Of a stretch of DNA of 64,000 nucleotides, positions 8,942 to 17,621 are shown piece after piece. The DNA is from Nostoc sp. CHAB 5844 (GTDB lineage Bacteria > Cyanobacteriota > Cyanobacteriia > Cyanobacteriales > Nostocaceae): assembly GCF_020829595.1 (NCBI RefSeq), contig NZ_JAIVFW010000004.1, positions 62,001 to 126,000 on the forward strand, read 5' to 3'. The position numbers and the translations under genes were made by a program. Every line of letters begins with the position of its first letter. The stretch's first letter is position 1. The notes beneath the pieces are model-generated. The model was given only the letters and a program-made list of their open reading frames with translations. It was not told where the DNA came from and did not search any database.

Positions 8942-9808
8942 CTACAATGAATACCAAAAACTCTCACTTCTACTCCAAACATTTGTTTTCGTTAAATTAG
9001 GATATTTGGCATTATCTTTATCTTTGTCTAGTTTGTCTTTGCTTATGTAAATTGTATATTGATTATATGTTGGCACAAGTAAATGAAGTACTCTCATCTG
9101 CAATCCAGACCAAAGAATTTTACCAATTCCAGCTTTAATAATAATCTGCCGCAAATAGTTACGCTCAATATTAACTATTTCATCTTCTGGAGTAATAGGC
9201 TGACAAGAAATCCCCCAGTGTTCCAATGCTACACAAATTCCAGATGGAAGATTGTTATTATTTGATTTTTCTGTTGATAGTTGATGAGTCAATATAAGTG
9301 ATGAGCCTAACGTTGCGGACAAAGCAATTGTATCTTGGAAAGCAGAAGATAGAATTTCACTAATATCAGGACATTGAATAATATGTTCTTCTAATGAACG
9401 AGCTAAAGATTCGTATTGCCAAATAATTTCTGATTCTATATAGTTGGGAAAAAAAGATTCTCCAAGATTATCACCAATTCGGTAGAGTTTGAGTTTCTCT
9501 AAACTTGTCTGTTTTTGAACTTGCTCCCAATCTTCTAATGCTTGAACTATACCTTGTAGCGCATAAGAATATTGCTCTGGTATTTGTGCAAAACTTGTTG
9601 GATGTAGCAACAACTCAGGGTGTTTTAGGTAAAACTGAGTGTTATCGACAATATTCCAAAACTCTTTTCCTAACCATAGATCCATCACCTGGGCTAATTG
9701 CTTTACCAAAAGTAAACCATATCTAGATAAAGCTAAAGAAGGGTCTAAGACACAAATGCAGCGTTTTTGGCTGAGTTTAGCAGACATTGTAGATAATGTA
9801 CTCATCAT
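8942..9808 (-). CDS. Hypothetical protein
   Basis: A 288-residue protein I do not recognise. It begins MMSTLSTMSAKLSQKR, followed by CICVLDPSLALSRYGLLLVKQLAQVMDLWLGKEFW, which looks like a Rossmann- or PIN-like first strand and helix, then mostly helical sequence. A Ser/Asn-rich linker (STEKSNNNN) lies near residue 180. There is no signal peptide or membrane helix. The 5' end faces the MITE and the LFEAP gene block at 10385, which is transcribed the other way; whether it belongs to that block cannot be told. Confidence 0.6.
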   Translation of the reverse strand: MMSTLSTMSAKLSQKRCICVLDPSLALSRYGLLLVKQLAQVMDLWLGKEFWNIVDNTQFYLKHPELLLHPTSFAQIPEQYSYALQGIVQALEDWEQVQKQTSLEKLKLYRIGDNLGESFFPNYIESEIIWQYESLARSLEEHIIQCPDISEILSSAFQDTIALSATLGSSLILTHQLSTEKSNNNNLPSGICVALEHWGISCQPITPEDEIVNIERNYLRQIIIKAGIGKILWSGLQMRVLHLLVPTYNQYTIYISKDKLDKDKDNAKYPNLTKTNVWSRSESFWYSL

Positions 9809-10112
9809 CTTTTAATTCCCAAAAAAGATGTAGGGAGAGGGCATAGAAAAAAACTAATTGTATAAGCTTTTGAGCAAACATTTTTTAAATTAAGCTCACA
9901 TATTTTCCATATTTAACTTTGCTATCTAAATTTTGCTAGTCACACATTCATGTGTCACTCATTTGTGCTACCTAAAATATGTTTCACAAGAATATGGGAC
10001 TATTAAGCGTTTAAGCAGAGGTGTTAGTCTCACTGAGTACAGCAATTGGGTTAGTTCCATAGCAAATACTAAATCCTAACTCTAATAAGTAGTAGTTATG
10101 ATCTTATGTTTA

Positions 10113-10275
10113 GAGGTTGTTTGAAAAGTATTTATCTGTGTCTTTAAGCACTCATTGATCCCCCCTAGCCCCCCTTAAAAAGGGGGGAATTTATCTCAAA
10201 GTCCCCCTTAAAAAGGGGGATTTAGGGGGATCTAAAACTTTTTGCTACCGACACGATGACTTTTAAAACATCCTC
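10113..10275. mobile_element. MITE with 17-bp inverted ends and TTA target duplication
   Basis: A 163-bp non-coding element. The left end GAGGTTGTTTGAAAAGT (10113-10129) is matched by the inverted right end (10259-10275, which reads GAGGATGTTTTAAAAGT on the other strand). Both ends are flanked by TTA (10110-10112 and 10276-10278), as expected for a three-base TNA duplication made by the IS1031 group of IS5-family transposases. The core holds CCCCCTTAAAAAGGGGG-type inverted repeats. It lies about 107 bases upstream of the 10385 gene. The rest of 9809-10384 shows no gene. Confidence 0.75.
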
Positions 10276-10384
10276 TTAGACACGAGTACTTACGTTGAAA
10301 TTTGTCTCACACCCAAGCACTTCCTACTTACAAATAGAGTTAGCCAGCCAGCTAGGTAACACCTAAAACTGGGAGAGCAAACCG

Positions 10385-12316
10385 ATGAATATCTATGCCA
10401 ATGGCAATGGCAGAGGTAAGTCTGCACTAAAGTTCGAGACATATCCTTACTCTAGATCAGGCTTAAAACATTTTTGGGAAGACTCTGAAACACAATCGAG
10501 GAATGAGCAGCACAACTTCCTAAAAACTCTGCGGGGTATCGACAAAGCAGTTACTCAATTAATACCCTTTGCCCAATACTTGGCTCCGATCGCTGCTCAG
10601 GTTTTGCTGGGTACTACACCAACAGCAAGAGTGAACTTTAATCTTTTAACTGCTCAACTCTTGCTGCCTTTGCTGGCAAAAGGCGATCGCATAAGCAGAC
10701 AAAAGGAAGCAGAATTTTTTGGCGCTTATGAGGTAGAAGTGGAAGTAGCGAATACTGAAATCGCTCAGGATGCTGCTTTGATAGAAGTTCTAGCAGCAGA
10801 AGCCTCTCACTCAGAGAACGAAAATGAAGCAACAGCTTTAATCAGTACAGCACTCCCCATAACTTTTAGAGTCATGGATGGACAACAACTACTCCGTCCT
10901 GTTCTTCCCACATTGTTAGTGGCTACGGCTCGCCTCGTTCGCTTTTTGCATCGCCACAGCCGCAGCAGTCGTCGCTTGCTACGACTTGTACCTAGCATCT
11001 TTCACCGCACGGTAGCTAGTCTCTTAGTTGCCCAAAGGTGGGGTTGTCCAATGACATCAGCTTTGGTTGGTTGCATCATCGCTGCCCAAACAAAACGGGT
11101 TTTGACAGATGCCAATTTGGTTAGTACTGCCATGACTCGCAACATCCTCATTCGTAGAGCTACCGTTGCTGCTGTCCCTAGTTTCTCAGGTGTTCGCAGA
11201 AGCTCTCAAAACGAGGACTTTTTTGAACTGCCTTCTGAAAACAAGTGTTTTACTCAATTCACAAGGAGAATTTGCATCATGCCACTTTTTGAAGCCCCTG
11301 CTGCCCACGAAACACACTACAATAATCCTTACTCCAATCCTGAATTTGAGGACGAGTGGGAAGCTAATCCAGAATCTCACTACAACAATCCCTACTCCAA
11401 TCCTGAGCAAGAGTGGGAGGCAACTAATTACAGCAATCCCTACTCCAACCCCGAATTTGAGGACGAGTGGGAAGCTAATCCAGAATCTCACTACAGCAAT
11501 CCCTACTCCAATCCTGAGCAAGAGTGGGAAGCAACTAATTACAGTAATCCTTACTCTAATCCTGAATTTGAAGAAGAAGGGGAATATTTCTTTAAAAAAG
11601 CTTTTCGGACTCTAGGGCGAGGCATTGGCGCGGCGGCAAGAGCAGCTGCACCTTTGGCGAAAAAATTTGCACCGATTGTCGCAGGTAAACTGGCGAGCAT
11701 GATTCCAGGAGTGGGGGTAATTGCTGGCCCCTTAGCTGCAAAACTGACTAGTCAGTTGGTGCAGGAAGCAGAAACGGAAGCCGAGCAAATGGAAGCAGAG
11801 TTCTTCGGCACCAATGAAGCCGAAGCAGAAGTTGCTAATAATGAAACTGCTCACGAAGCGGCGTTGACAGAATTTTTGGCAGCACAAGCCGCAGAAGCCA
11901 CTACAGAAGCCGAAGCCGAAGCTGCGATCGCCGCTACTCTCCCCATTACTATTACTATTGCAGGCGGACGACGGGCATTAAGACCTGTGATGCCTGTTCT
12001 CGCCCAAGCCACTGGCAGACTCACCCGCTTACTCCGTCAACAAGGGCCAGCCGGACAACAACTGCTCCGCACCATCCCAACAATTCAACGGCAAACTGCT
12101 GCCACCCTCAAAGCGGTTGCTCGTTCTGGTCAGCCAATTAACAGTGCCACAGCCGTCAAAGCTATGGCAAATGCCACCAATCGAGTGTTAAGTAATTCCC
12201 AAAGGGTGCAACGGGCAATCATCCGCAATGCTGTGTTACGTCAACGCACTGCACCCCCTAATCCCCATCGGACTGCGGCTCATTCATGTCCCACTTGCGC
12301 TCGCCCCATTCGCTGA
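10385..12316 (+). CDS. Fused acidic protein with NPYSNPE repeats and duplicated domain
   Basis: The 643-residue frame holds two copies of one domain. Copy A (about residues 95-265) and copy B (about 475-635) share EAEFFG, AL.E.LAA, LPIT, LRPV.P.L, LLR..P.I.R.T and RVL. Between them lie five NPYSNPE units separated by acidic EDEWEANPESH or QEWEATN spacers, then a Gly/Ala/Pro-rich amphipathic stretch (RTLGRGIGAAARAAAPL). Met299 at 11279 is preceded by AAGGAGA at good spacing, so copy B can start there as MPLFEAP; the frame looks like two paralogous genes joined by loss of a stop. The first start has GGGAGAG upstream. Similar proteins exist in several bacterial phyla without known function. Confidence 0.8.
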   Translation: MNIYANGNGRGKSALKFETYPYSRSGLKHFWEDSETQSRNEQHNFLKTLRGIDKAVTQLIPFAQYLAPIAAQVLLGTTPTARVNFNLLTAQLLLPLLAKGDRISRQKEAEFFGAYEVEVEVANTEIAQDAALIEVLAAEASHSENENEATALISTALPITFRVMDGQQLLRPVLPTLLVATARLVRFLHRHSRSSRRLLRLVPSIFHRTVASLLVAQRWGCPMTSALVGCIIAAQTKRVLTDANLVSTAMTRNILIRRATVAAVPSFSGVRRSSQNEDFFELPSENKCFTQFTRRICIMPLFEAPAAHETHYNNPYSNPEFEDEWEANPESHYNNPYSNPEQEWEATNYSNPYSNPEFEDEWEANPESHYSNPYSNPEQEWEATNYSNPYSNPEFEEEGEYFFKKAFRTLGRGIGAAARAAAPLAKKFAPIVAGKLASMIPGVGVIAGPLAAKLTSQLVQEAETEAEQMEAEFFGTNEAEAEVANNETAHEAALTEFLAAQAAEATTEAEAEAAIAATLPITITIAGGRRALRPVMPVLAQATGRLTRLLRQQGPAGQQLLRTIPTIQRQTAATLKAVARSGQPINSATAVKAMANATNRVLSNSQRVQRAIIRNAVLRQRTAPPNPHRTAAHSCPTCARPIR

Positions 12317-12339
12317 CACTCCAGAGGAAGGCTCTGATT

Positions 12340-13692
12340 ATGGTAACGCCACCCGTCTCTACAACTAAAAAAACTCCAGAAGGAGCCACCTCTGTCCTTA
12401 CTCAAGAACTGAAGGGATCAATAACCTCTGGCGAACAACGCTTGTTGGACAACTGGCTCAATATCCAAGCCATCAACTTAATGCGCCATGCTAAGTCCTT
12501 GCGCCCCTTCACCAAAGATGAATTTGGTACGAGTCCAGTGGCTCCGAGTGAAGCACACATTGAAGCAGTCAACCGTTTTATTGATAGATTCCGCAGCAAA
12601 GTTGTGGAAATGTCGCGTTGGGTGGAAGCGGCGGCTAATGCAGCACGTAGAGAACCAACTACAGAACGGCTGCAAGTGTTACTAGAACGCAAACAGCAAG
12701 TCGGCGATCGTGTTCTTTATGTAGAGGGAATTTGGGATTTCTATTTCGACTTGTTCGTTCAGCGCCTATCTAGCTTTGGGGAACGGTTGCGTTCTGTAGA
12801 CCGAATAGCTGCTAACTGTTACGAAGACCTCTACGTGGGTTTGGGGACAGCTCAACCCACTCCCAACTTGCTGCCTTTTAGCTATGCCAATAGCGGCTTT
12901 AGTCCCATGACTTTCCGGCGGGGTGTTCCCCTGCGGCGGCTACGGCATAACCCTAACCTGTTCCCCTTAATTGTACTGCCGCAACATCGCCTCGATAATG
13001 TCTGGGCATTGTCGAGTGTGCTGCATGAAGTATCGCACAACCTACAAGCAGATTTGGGTTTGTGGGAGGAAATTCCTGCCCGTGTCTACCAAAGATTAAC
13101 AACTGAAGGGCAATTTTCCCCTGAGATTGCCAGAGTTTGGGCGCACTGGCATAAGGAAACGATCGCAGATATGTTTGCCTTAGTTTTGGGTGGCCCAGCA
13201 GCCGTAGAATCACTGATGGATGTAGTCGGGCGATCGCCTGCTAGTACTATCCGCTTTAGTGCTTTGTCTGTCCATCCTACCCCCTACTTGCGAGTGCTAA
13301 TTAACTTAATCCTCCTGCGGCGGTTGGGATTTGACAAGATGGCAAACGATTTAACAAGGGTTTGGCAACGCCTTTATCCCCGTCTCACAAGTGAAGATAT
13401 TCCCCCCGCTTTCATGAAAACCTTCTATCCGGCTGCGGAAATGGTGGTAGACACAATGGTATTCCAGCCCTATCGCCAATTTGCGAATAAATCCTTAGCT
13501 CAGGTAGTGAAGTTTGGTATTCCGCAAATGGAGATGATTAAGTTAGCAGGACAGCGTTTAGCAGCAGGGCAAGATGTAGGGACAATTCCCTTGAGATTTA
13601 CGATTAGTGCAGCGAGATTTGCTTTGGATAGACAGTTAGCTAGTCCGCAAACAATTACTGATAATTTCTATCGGATTTTAGGGAGACGTTAG
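12340..13692 (+). CDS. HExxH metallopeptidase-like protein
   Basis: Starting at 12340 (AGAGGAAGG lies nine bases upstream) gives 450 residues; an in-frame ATG at 12286 overlaps the upstream gene and has no such site. The zinc signature HEVSH is at residues 229-233, followed by a likely third ligand in HKETIADMFAL (Glu near residue 273, Asp near 277). That spacing resembles gluzincin-type peptidases with an ExxAD helix. The first 200 residues are mostly helical and hydrophilic; there is no signal peptide. It lies between the NPYSNPE-repeat protein and two large unknown proteins in the same direction, so these proteins are candidate substrates. Confidence 0.75.
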   Translation: MVTPPVSTTKKTPEGATSVLTQELKGSITSGEQRLLDNWLNIQAINLMRHAKSLRPFTKDEFGTSPVAPSEAHIEAVNRFIDRFRSKVVEMSRWVEAAANAARREPTTERLQVLLERKQQVGDRVLYVEGIWDFYFDLFVQRLSSFGERLRSVDRIAANCYEDLYVGLGTAQPTPNLLPFSYANSGFSPMTFRRGVPLRRLRHNPNLFPLIVLPQHRLDNVWALSSVLHEVSHNLQADLGLWEEIPARVYQRLTTEGQFSPEIARVWAHWHKETIADMFALVLGGPAAVESLMDVVGRSPASTIRFSALSVHPTPYLRVLINLILLRRLGFDKMANDLTRVWQRLYPRLTSEDIPPAFMKTFYPAAEMVVDTMVFQPYRQFANKSLAQVVKFGIPQMEMIKLAGQRLAAGQDVGTIPLRFTISAARFALDRQLASPQTITDNFYRILGRR

Positions 13693-13786
13693 GTTTATGT
13701 ACTTGAAAAGCCCAAGTAACTTTTTTTGTTGAGCAATATCTCTCATAAATTTCACCTTTCATGACATTAGGCGGAGATTAACAGAA

Positions 13787-15229
13787 ATGGCTTTTCCAAT
13801 TAAAGATTTTGTTGATAAAGAAACGATACAACAGAGACAAATACCCTTCAATCCTCAAGAACTACTGCCTTTGCGAGAGGTATTTCTCAAAAAGTTGTTG
13901 AGTCCAGCAAGCACGGGGTTAAGCGATCAAGTTGCGCTACAAATTTCTCGTCTAGTTCAAATTCAGAGTCGCTCTGCAAGCAATGAAATAACGGTTTACG
14001 ACAACACAAAAGGTAACTCTAGTTACAATGGTGCTGCTAATTCGTTAACTAAACAAGTCGAACGAGCCTTTATACAAGTTTTAGGGGGAGCGCCTGGACG
14101 AGGTTCAGATCGCTTTATGAAAGCATTGGTTTCTGCTTTCCCAACAGGAAAAGATGGTCAAGTGACCTTTACTCCCGTTCGCAGTGTTATTTCTCTTTCT
14201 GGCTCAATGGGAGATAATGGCAGCAAAGATTGGGCAGGACAACTCTCTGTAGAACAAGCTAGTTTGTATCGAGAAGCCAGTCTGATTGTATCGGATGCTT
14301 TACGATTGCTGGAAGGAATAGAGCCATTCGATCCGAAGGCGGATCTTGACGCAGTTGAGGCTTTACGTGCTTTGATTCGCTCAAACCTAAATTACCTGAT
14401 TGAAGAATTTGGACGCATCGATAAACCTCGACGCGATTTTGTAGACACTTACTTTGTGTCTTTGAAGAAAAATATAAGAGACTTCGGAGAAAAGGCACTA
14501 TTAATTAATTGTGGTTCAGGAAACCCAAATCTAGTTACTGCTGAGGATGAGTCTCAAATTGCAGCATACGAGTTGATTAAAACTTATGTTCAACGACTAG
14601 AAAGTTCTTGGAATGGATATTTGAAGGAAAGCAAAGCTAAAAAAGCCTCGGATAATTACAGCGAAAGGTTAGCAAGAGTCAATGTTATGCTACCTGTCGT
14701 TGCCGAGGGTATTGCCAGTGTTATGGATGCGATGGATTCTGTCGGTTTTACGGAGAGCGAACGACGTTCTGATACTGCATTATTTTCTAAGTTGGAATCT
14801 CAAGAATTTGGTCTTGGATTTCCTAAAGATGGTAAAGATGGTGTCGATGCTAATACAGAATTGAAAGATGCCTTTAATACAAGAGGCTTCTCACCACATG
14901 GTAGTGAATATTTGCTAACGAATGTTTCCATTCCTCGTATTACAGTTAATGATTTTAGCGAGTGGGTAGAGCGTTTTGCTAGTCGTGAGGCTCCTTCCAT
15001 TCTGGGAACATCAGGCCGTTTTGGGTTGGACTTCGTGACGGATCAGGCTGATACTTTGTTTTGGGTAATTGGGATTGTCTTGGATTACCTTAAGTTTAAC
15101 CCAGATGCTCAACAAAAAGATTTAGGCCGAATTCTTGCATTTGATCGCGTTCAGCAAACGCTTATCGAGCTAGTTTCTCATCTAAAAACACTTGCCGATT
15201 TGGGTGTTAACGATCCCAGATTTGTTTAA
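13787..15229 (+). CDS. Hypothetical protein of the LFEAP gene block
   Basis: A 480-residue soluble protein I do not recognise. It begins MAFPIKDFVDKETIQQRQ with a GGAG ribosome binding site. A short region near residues 65-105 (YDNTKGNSSYNGAANSL, then VLGGAPGRGSDRF) resembles a loop-rich segment; the rest is largely helical with conserved-looking stretches such as LNYLIEEFGRID and LDYLKFNPDAQQKDLGRILAFDRVQQTL. No signal peptide, membrane helix or catalytic motif is apparent. It lies 94 bases after the peptidase gene and 73 bases before the next gene, in an apparent operon. Confidence 0.7.
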   Translation: MAFPIKDFVDKETIQQRQIPFNPQELLPLREVFLKKLLSPASTGLSDQVALQISRLVQIQSRSASNEITVYDNTKGNSSYNGAANSLTKQVERAFIQVLGGAPGRGSDRFMKALVSAFPTGKDGQVTFTPVRSVISLSGSMGDNGSKDWAGQLSVEQASLYREASLIVSDALRLLEGIEPFDPKADLDAVEALRALIRSNLNYLIEEFGRIDKPRRDFVDTYFVSLKKNIRDFGEKALLINCGSGNPNLVTAEDESQIAAYELIKTYVQRLESSWNGYLKESKAKKASDNYSERLARVNVMLPVVAEGIASVMDAMDSVGFTESERRSDTALFSKLESQEFGLGFPKDGKDGVDANTELKDAFNTRGFSPHGSEYLLTNVSIPRITVNDFSEWVERFASREAPSILGTSGRFGLDFVTDQADTLFWVIGIVLDYLKFNPDAQQKDLGRILAFDRVQQTLIELVSHLKTLADLGVNDPRFV

Positions 15230-15302
15230 AAATTTAGTCTGTTTGAAATGAACGCTCCAGAGATAATGTCCAAAAACATTTATCGAATATAGGAAACAAT
15301 TT

Positions 15303-16463
15303 ATGCCTAAAACACGAGATTACGATCAGCAAAACGATCGCGTTGCTGCATTGCTTCAAAACGCCATTGAACAACTAGGACCGGATTTAGTAGCGAATTC
15401 TCAATTGGCAGAAGTTCTCAACCGAATGGTAGACGAACAAGTTAACCAATTCAATGCTTCTTCTAATGGTAAAGGAAACCCAGGCGATGGCGGATTGGCA
15501 GATTTAATTGGTCTGGGAAAAGATGCTCCCACTAGTTTGGGCGAGACTGAGGTATCCAGGGGTGTGGTTGATTATGATGATACCGTTACGAGCGATCGCA
15601 TCCTAGCCTCCGCCGACCTTTACTATATCTGCATTCACGAATTTCTCGGTGTGTTCCGGGTGATGAATAAGCTGCAAGAACTATTCCGCGCCGGAACTTT
15701 GCGAATTTCTAGTGGCGAAGGTGCTTATGGACTCTATCGCTTTGATCGGCGGAATGTTCTGCGCTATCATCAGCGCGATCGCTTGCGGGCTTACCGTCGT
15801 GTATTTGGTTACACAAGAGTTGATCCCGGCCCCAGCGCCCGTCCTAACCCCCAATTTCACGGTTTGCTTGTTCACTTCATTTCCGAAACAGCTAAATACT
15901 GGCGTGACAAACGCATCAGCGAAGTAATCAGAGAACGAGCCACTGATCCTACATTTGGCTCAATTGCGATCGTCCGTCGGGCAGGATTAGATTTACGCAA
16001 CAATCTGAAAAACTCGTCCTATGGCTATATCAACGTCCTACGAGTAGAAACTTCTCAGGCATTAGCCGAAGCCTTTAAAGTCCTAGAAGCGCCCGATGTC
16101 CGCGCCCAATTTGGTGCTGATAACGCTTGGGAACTCATTGAACTGGTGTTATGGCAATACTTCCGCGAATCAGTTCACGCCAGCACGATGAACCGCATGG
16201 CTGTCACCGGACGAGAAATTATTCGCTGGCTGGCAGAACCTTTTGTGCTGAAGAAGAACCGCACCGATTTCGAGGCTTTACTGTATCGCATTGCCGAAGC
16301 CGCCGAAGAATGGATTTCCAGCGAAGAAGGAATGCGGATCAGTCGCCCAACTCCGCCACCCAGAAATGTTTACGTACAAGGTGCGCCACCGAATGGGGCA
16401 AGGAGAGATCCAGTCTTTGCCAGATCCAATGGCTTGATGCCTGCTCCCAATTTTATGGAATAG
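15303..16463 (+). CDS. Hypothetical protein of the LFEAP gene block
   Basis: A 386-residue soluble protein I do not recognise. AGGAAA lies just upstream of the start MPKTRDYDQQ. After a Gly-rich linker (NASSNGKGNPGDGG near residues 52-66) comes a helical body with ASADLYYICIHEFLGVFRVMNKLQELF, an Arg-rich RRNVLRYHQRDRLRAYRRVFG, and NAWELIELVLWQYFRESVHASTM. The tail is Pro-rich (RPTPPPRN). No catalytic motif can be named; HEFLG is not an HExxH. A GCCTCC/GGAGGC hairpin at 16481-16502 follows the stop. Confidence 0.7.
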   Translation: MPKTRDYDQQNDRVAALLQNAIEQLGPDLVANSQLAEVLNRMVDEQVNQFNASSNGKGNPGDGGLADLIGLGKDAPTSLGETEVSRGVVDYDDTVTSDRILASADLYYICIHEFLGVFRVMNKLQELFRAGTLRISSGEGAYGLYRFDRRNVLRYHQRDRLRAYRRVFGYTRVDPGPSARPNPQFHGLLVHFISETAKYWRDKRISEVIRERATDPTFGSIAIVRRAGLDLRNNLKNSSYGYINVLRVETSQALAEAFKVLEAPDVRAQFGADNAWELIELVLWQYFRESVHASTMNRMAVTGREIIRWLAEPFVLKKNRTDFEALLYRIAEAAEEWISSEEGMRISRPTPPPRNVYVQGAPPNGARRDPVFARSNGLMPAPNFME

Positions 16464-16480
16464 GAATTATTCAATTTTTC

Positions 16481-16502
16481 GCCTCCTATTTTCATTGGAG
16501 GC
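16481..16502 (+). terminator. Hairpin after the 386-residue gene
   Basis: GCCTCC (16481-16486) pairs with GGAGGC (16497-16502) across a ten-base loop, followed by TGATTCTTGATTTT. The T-run is weak, so this may be a partial terminator or an operon-internal processing site, setting the expression of the two downstream LFEAP genes below that of the upstream genes. Confidence 0.4.
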
Positions 16503-16537
16503 TGATTCTTGATTTTGAATGACAGAGGATTTTGAAG

Positions 16538-16618
16538 ATGAACAGGCAAAGTCAGGGTCTATTTGAGGCTCCCTTTACATCGGAAGCAACGCTCTATACT
16601 AACTCCTACGCTCATTGA
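16538..16618 (+). CDS. 26-residue peptide gene with LFEAP motif
   Basis: A short frame, ATG at 16538 and TGA at 16616-16618, encodes MNRQSQGLFEAPFTSEATLY followed by TNSYAH. ACAGAGGA lies about ten bases upstream, a good ribosome binding site. GLFEAPF and the following TLYTNSY match the MPLFEAP start and YSNPYSNP repeats of the protein starting at 11279, and WLFEAP in the protein starting at 16665. It may be a genuine peptide gene or a relative of the repeat protein cut short after the motif. It sits 46 bases before the next gene. Confidence 0.55.
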   Translation: MNRQSQGLFEAPFTSEATLYTNSYAH

Positions 16619-16664
16619 GAATATTACACTTCGTTAAATTATAGATCCAGAATGATGGAGAACA

Positions 16665-17414
16665 ATGAAAAATTTAAACCATCCACCAAGTTATCAGCAA
16701 TTGAAGAAACGGATTGTAACTGACAATCCAAATTACCACTCATCAATGCAAGCTACTCTAAAGCAATTGGATCGGGCTGCTCCACAACATCGGTTAACTG
16801 CCTCTGAGAAACTTGCACTAGTTCGCAATCTAAGATTGATATTAGCAAAGAGTCTGCCTGCTGTGAGGAATCTCGATCCGAAAGTTAGCGCTCGTGCCAC
16901 TCGTACACTCAATATCCAACTCAATTTACCTCGATTTCGATTTCTTAACCAAATTACTCAAGCTAGAAATAGCTTACTTATTCAATTACGGGGAACAGGA
17001 ATAACTTTTGAGGGCATTCAGCACGAATGGGAATCTGAACAATCTCAACAATGGCTGTTTGAAGCACCCATTGTTAATACTTCTACCTTTAATCAAAAAT
17101 ACTACAATGAGTCTGATTTGAACTTGTACTCAAATGGGTGCCGCAAAGTGACAAGCACCCCTTGTCCGGGACAAAAAGGACGATTTACACAGATCGATTA
17201 CTTTCCCAGCATGTTTTTGGTGAATCGTGGTACTTGTCCATTATTTATTGCATCTTTGGTAAACGGCATAGCAACAAATATCGGTCACTTAAAACTTCAG
17301 CCAGGTGAATCAGCAACTTTTGTACCCCATCAAGGCTCTAATGGCGTGGGCTTTGGGTGTCTTATCGGTTGCCAGGGAAATGGACTGTTAGAACACCCAT
17401 ACTTATGTGTGTAG
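16665..17414 (+). CDS. LFEAP-motif protein with C-terminal Cys-containing domain
   Basis: A 249-residue protein with GGAG just upstream of its start. Residues 1-105 are helical and basic. Residues 120-160 contain EWESE, LFEAP (131-135) and YYNESDLNLYSN, the same order of elements as in the repeat protein at 11279. The C-terminal 90 residues form a probable beta domain with paired Cys: TPCPGQ, NRGTCPLFIAS, FGCLIGCQGNG and a final PYLCV. No signal peptide is seen. I know no family for it; the shared motif ties it to the preceding genes. Confidence 0.7.
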   Translation: MKNLNHPPSYQQLKKRIVTDNPNYHSSMQATLKQLDRAAPQHRLTASEKLALVRNLRLILAKSLPAVRNLDPKVSARATRTLNIQLNLPRFRFLNQITQARNSLLIQLRGTGITFEGIQHEWESEQSQQWLFEAPIVNTSTFNQKYYNESDLNLYSNGCRKVTSTPCPGQKGRFTQIDYFPSMFLVNRGTCPLFIASLVNGIATNIGHLKLQPGESATFVPHQGSNGVGFGCLIGCQGNGLLEHPYLCV

Positions 17415-17621
17415 CGCCATTCAACTGAGAGTTACTCTGCGTTTACCTTAGCGCGATCGCCCAAGGTTTTAGGCTCGTCATTAGGTGAAAAACAGTGCAG
17501 ATAGCGATAAAAATTAGTGATTGCTTTCAAAAAAGCCAAGTGCGATCGCCCTTAAACACAAGCTAATAATCTTAACTTCCGTCCTGGTTGCTAAACTTAA
17601 TGAAAGCGAGGAGCAATCTTT

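Noticed and set aside
12286-12339. In-frame upstream ATG for the HExxH peptidase gene
   Set aside because: It lies within the upstream gene and lacks a ribosome binding site, whereas 12340 has AGAGGAAGG at good spacing.
10385-17414. Contractile injection system or prophage module
   Set aside because: No sheath, tube, baseplate, tail-fibre or AAA gene is present; the products do not resemble phage structural proteins.
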